From NCBI GenBank assembly GCA_963830385.1, contig CAWHMD010000008.1:1025105-1089104 (forward strand): a stretch of DNA of 64,000 nucleotides. The letters are read 5' to 3'. The DNA comes from Bog-532 sp963830385 (lineage in GTDB: Bacteria; Actinomycetota; Actinomycetes; Streptosporangiales; Streptosporangiaceae). Below are positions 61,748-64,000 of the stretch, one piece after another. Each line of letters starts with the position of its first letter. Positions within the stretch are counted from its first letter, which is position 1. Position numbers and translations under genes: made by a program. Below the pieces are notes generated by a model, which did no database searches, was not told where the DNA came from, and saw only the letters and a list, made by a program, of their open reading frames with translations.

Positions 61748-62107
61748 ATGACCACGCCAGATGCCCACGAACTGGTCATCAGCCGCGCAGACGGGCAAGG
61801 CGACGGTGAGGACTGGACCGAGGACTTCCAGCAGCTTCCGGGCGATGCGGGCATATCCATCATCCTGGAATCCACCTCCCAGCCCAATCGCGGGCCCCGG
61901 CTGCACAAGCATCCCTACGCGGAGACGTTCATCATCAGACGCGGCAGCGCGACCTTCACCATCGGTTCCAGCCAGGTGACCGGCCGTGCCGGCCAGGTAC
62001 TCGTTGCCCCGGCCGAGACACCGCACAAGTTCTCGACCGGACCCGACGGTTACGAAGCCGTGCACATCCATGCCAGCCCCCGCTTCGTCACCGACTGGCT
62101 CGAGTAG
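61748..62107 (+). CDS. Cupin-domain protein
   Basis: 119 residues, intact. SIILESTSQPNRGPRLHKHP, YAETFIIRRGSATFTIGSSQ and VLVAPAETPHKFSTGPDGYE give both cupin motifs, with metal-binding His and Glu residues and the second-motif His. Small single-cupin proteins bind a metal and act as isomerases, oxygenases or sensors. ATG 61748 follows GGAGAGTCTCTACC. It stands alone among decayed genes. Confidence 0.85.
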   Translation: MTTPDAHELVISRADGQGDGEDWTEDFQQLPGDAGISIILESTSQPNRGPRLHKHPYAETFIIRRGSATFTIGSSQVTGRAGQVLVAPAETPHKFSTGPDGYEAVHIHASPRFVTDWLE

Positions 62108-62345
62108 CCCCTGGCCAGCTCGGCGCGTGCCTGGCCCGCCGGCGGAGACGATAACGTCACGCGTCTGTTCCCGGGTTAATCTCCCTCGGGAGAGCCAGGG
62201 AATCCGGGCCAGCCTCAGCCTGCAAGACCATGCATGGCGACCGGCCTTCTGATTCCCTCGGTCGAGTCAGCCGACCGGCGCGGCCGTCCGGCGAGCCGAC
62301 GCCGGTGCGGCTGTCCAGGTCGCTTCGCGTGGATGAGGTCCCGCG

Positions 62346-63819
62346 ATGTCCCTACCGCGTCCAGGTGGTCAGGTCCCGGCCGGCGGCGGGGATGCCGAGA
62401 CCAGCCGCGACGCGGCCGGGCCTCGGCGGGCGGGCCGCCTGGGGGGTTCGCGTTGCTGCTGTCGTTGTCGATGGCGCAGTTCATGGTCGTACTGGACTTC
62501 ACCATCGTCAACGTGGCGCTGCCGTCGATCCAGCGGGACCTGCACGTCGCCACGACAACGCTGCAGTGGGTGATCAGCGGCTACGCGGTGGCGTTCGGCG
62601 GGTTCTTGCTGCTGGGTGGGCGGCTCGCCGACGTCTACGGCCGGCCAGGCTGTACCGGATCGGGCTGGTCGTATTCACCCTGGCGAGCATCTCCGGAGGC
62701 CTGGCCGTCGAGCCGGGGCTGCTGATCGCTTCCCGGGTGGTGCAGGGGATCGGCGCGGCCAGTCGCGCCCGCGGGCCTGTCCTGCTGGTCACCAGCTGCC
62801 GGGGAAAAGGAACGCGCCCGCGCGCTGGGCACCTACGGCGCGATCGTCTCGGCGGGCTTCGCGTCCGGCGCGGTGCTCGGCGGCTGCTGGTCGAGATCAC
62901 CTGGCGGCTGGTGTTCTTCGTCAACGTCCCGATCGGCATCGCGCTGCTGGCCGCCTCGATGCGGCTGCTACCCCCAGATCCGCCCCGGCACGGAGGCCGC
63001 CTGGACATTCCCGGCGCGCTCCGCGACCGCCGGGGTCGCGCTGCTGGTCCTGGCCGTGGTCCGGGCCGGGGACACGCTGCGGGTCACCTGGCCGGTGCCG
63101 CGGCCGCGGCCGCGATCGTGCTGCTGGCCGGGTTCGTGACCGGGAGCGCGGGCCCCGGCGCCGCTGCTGGACCTGGCCCTGCTCAAAGACCGCGGCATCA
63201 CCGGGGCCAACCTCACCATTTTCGCGTTCGGGGCCTTCAACGCCGCCCAGGTCCTGCTGGTGACGCTGTACCTGCAAGACGGGCGGAGGCTCAGCCCGGT
63301 GCTCACCGGCCTGTGCTTCATCCCGCAGGCGGCCGGGCGTTCGCGCTGTCCGGCCCGGCCGGCCGGCTTGTGCCGGCGCTCGGGCCACGCCGCACACTGG
63401 CCATCGCCCTGTCCATCGGGCTGGCGGCCGTGGCCGGGGCGGCCGTCTCGGTGCTGGCCGGCTCGCTGCCCGGGCTGCTCGCCGCCCAGTTCGCCGTCGG
63501 CGTCGCGGCCCGGTTCGGCCAGGTCGCCTCCACCCTGGCCGGGACCCACGGGCCGGTCGCCGCCCGGGCCGAGGGGACGGCCAGCGCGCTGCTGACCGCC
63601 AGCCGGCAAGTCGGCTCGGCGCTCGGCGTCGCGGTCGTGACCGCCATGTTGGTCGCCTGCCGGCAGCGTGGGTCACCGTACAGCGGTGGCCATGTTCGTG
63701 GACGCGGGCTTCGCCTTGGCCGGCCTGCTGGCGATCCTGGTCGTACCGCCCGGGCCGCCGCACCCCCCGCGCCGCAGCCGCACCACCTGTTCCGCCGCCA
63801 CGCCGGCGGGATACCCTGA
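62346..63819 (+). pseudogene. DHA2-type MFS transporter with multiple frameshifts
   Basis: Conserved pieces lie in alternating frames: SMAQFMVVLDFTIVNVALPS, WVISGYAVAFGGFLLLGGRL, RIGLVVFTLASISGGLAVEP, EITWRLVFFVNVPIGIALLA, DRGITGANLTIFAFGAFNAA and ALSIGLAAVAGAAVSVLAGS. The order and content match 14-helix drug/proton antiporters. At least six indels are required to restore one protein, so it cannot be functional. The start is taken as ATG 62346. Confidence 0.85.
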
Positions 63820-63862
63820 CGATAAACCTCCCCCGGCGGGCGCGGAGGCACGGGGCTGCGTG

Positions 63863-64000
63863 TCAGCGTTGCCGGACGACGGTACCGGCCTGGATGACCA
63901 GCGCCATGTGCGCGGCTGGATCTGCGAGCAGCCCGACTTCCTCCAGCGGATCGCCGTCCAGCACGATCACATCCGCATGAGCATCGGCCGCAAGGGTCCC
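63863..64000 (-). CDS. Amidohydrolase-family protein, C-terminal part
   Basis: The last 45 codons before TGA (63865-63863): GTLAADAHADVIVLDGDPLE, EVGLLADPAAHMALVIQAGT and VVRQR. The DVIVLDGDPL and VIQAGTVV segments are the standard C-terminal strands of imidazolonepropionase/prolidase-type amidohydrolases. The metal site lies beyond the right edge. The stop is 44 bases after the MFS pseudogene, with which it is convergent. Confidence 0.82.
   Translation of the reverse strand, partial: GTLAADAHADVIVLDGDPLEEVGLLADPAAHMALVIQAGTVVRQR

Overview
The window is high-GC DNA from an actinomycete. GC codon bias, frequent GTG/TTG starts, GlnR-like boxes and families such as GuaB1, coproporphyrin ferrochelatase and family-5 solute-binding proteins point that way. 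Nothing here fixes the genus.

Region 1 (1-48 kb) is ordinary chromosome. It opens with the start of a ferrochelatase gene, an MFS exporter, a secreted lytic transglycosylase, a DUF2079 membrane protein, a TetR regulator, guaB1 and an alpha/beta hydrolase (1-7.6 kb). Next come a membrane-anchored GH18 chitinase, a repeat-rich 0.8 kb gap and an amt ammonium transporter (8-12 kb). From 12.4 to 22.4 kb lies a coherent glycoside-uptake operon: a LacI regulator with a perfect palindromic operator, a five-gene Dpp/Opp-type ABC importer and a GH3 beta-glycosidase. From 22.4 to 32 kb there are mixed metabolic, signalling and regulatory genes, including a decayed K+ channel and a frameshifted CoA-ester hydroxylase. 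From 32.3 to 35.4 kb an acyl-CoA dehydrogenase pair and a FabG-like SDR sit behind a TetR-type palindrome. A second DUF2079 protein, two TetR/MFS modules, a fumarylacetoacetate-hydrolase/MFS/metallo-beta-lactamase-fold catabolic cluster, an ABC-2 exporter, GtrA and a GT51 glycosyltransferase complete the chromosome arm.

Region 2 (48-58.2 kb) is an integration hotspot at tRNA-Pro(GGG). The 3' half of the tRNA is present three times in direct orientation (48020, 51368, 58198). This delimits two tandem elements. Element A (about 3.3 kb) has an intact tyrosine integrase pointing at the tRNA, subterminal arm-type repeats and small cargo: a DUF7660 protein, an EEP-family phosphatase/nuclease and a HTH protein. 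Element B (about 6.8 kb) has only an integrase C-terminus, a degenerate group II intron, an IS701-like insertion sequence, and a second unit with the same IS ends carrying a nucleoside hydrolase gene instead of a transposase.

Region 3 (58.3-64 kb) is a gene graveyard. A broken hypothetical gene, a broken zinc metallopeptidase, another integrase relic, a GNAT gene with a shifted C-terminus and an MFS gene with many frameshifts surround one intact cupin gene. The window ends in the C-terminus of an amidohydrolase.

The items most worth follow-up are the tandem tRNA-Pro elements with their attP arms, the nucleoside-hydrolase transposable unit, and an 18-bp motif found at three scattered sites, one of them inside a membrane-protein gene.
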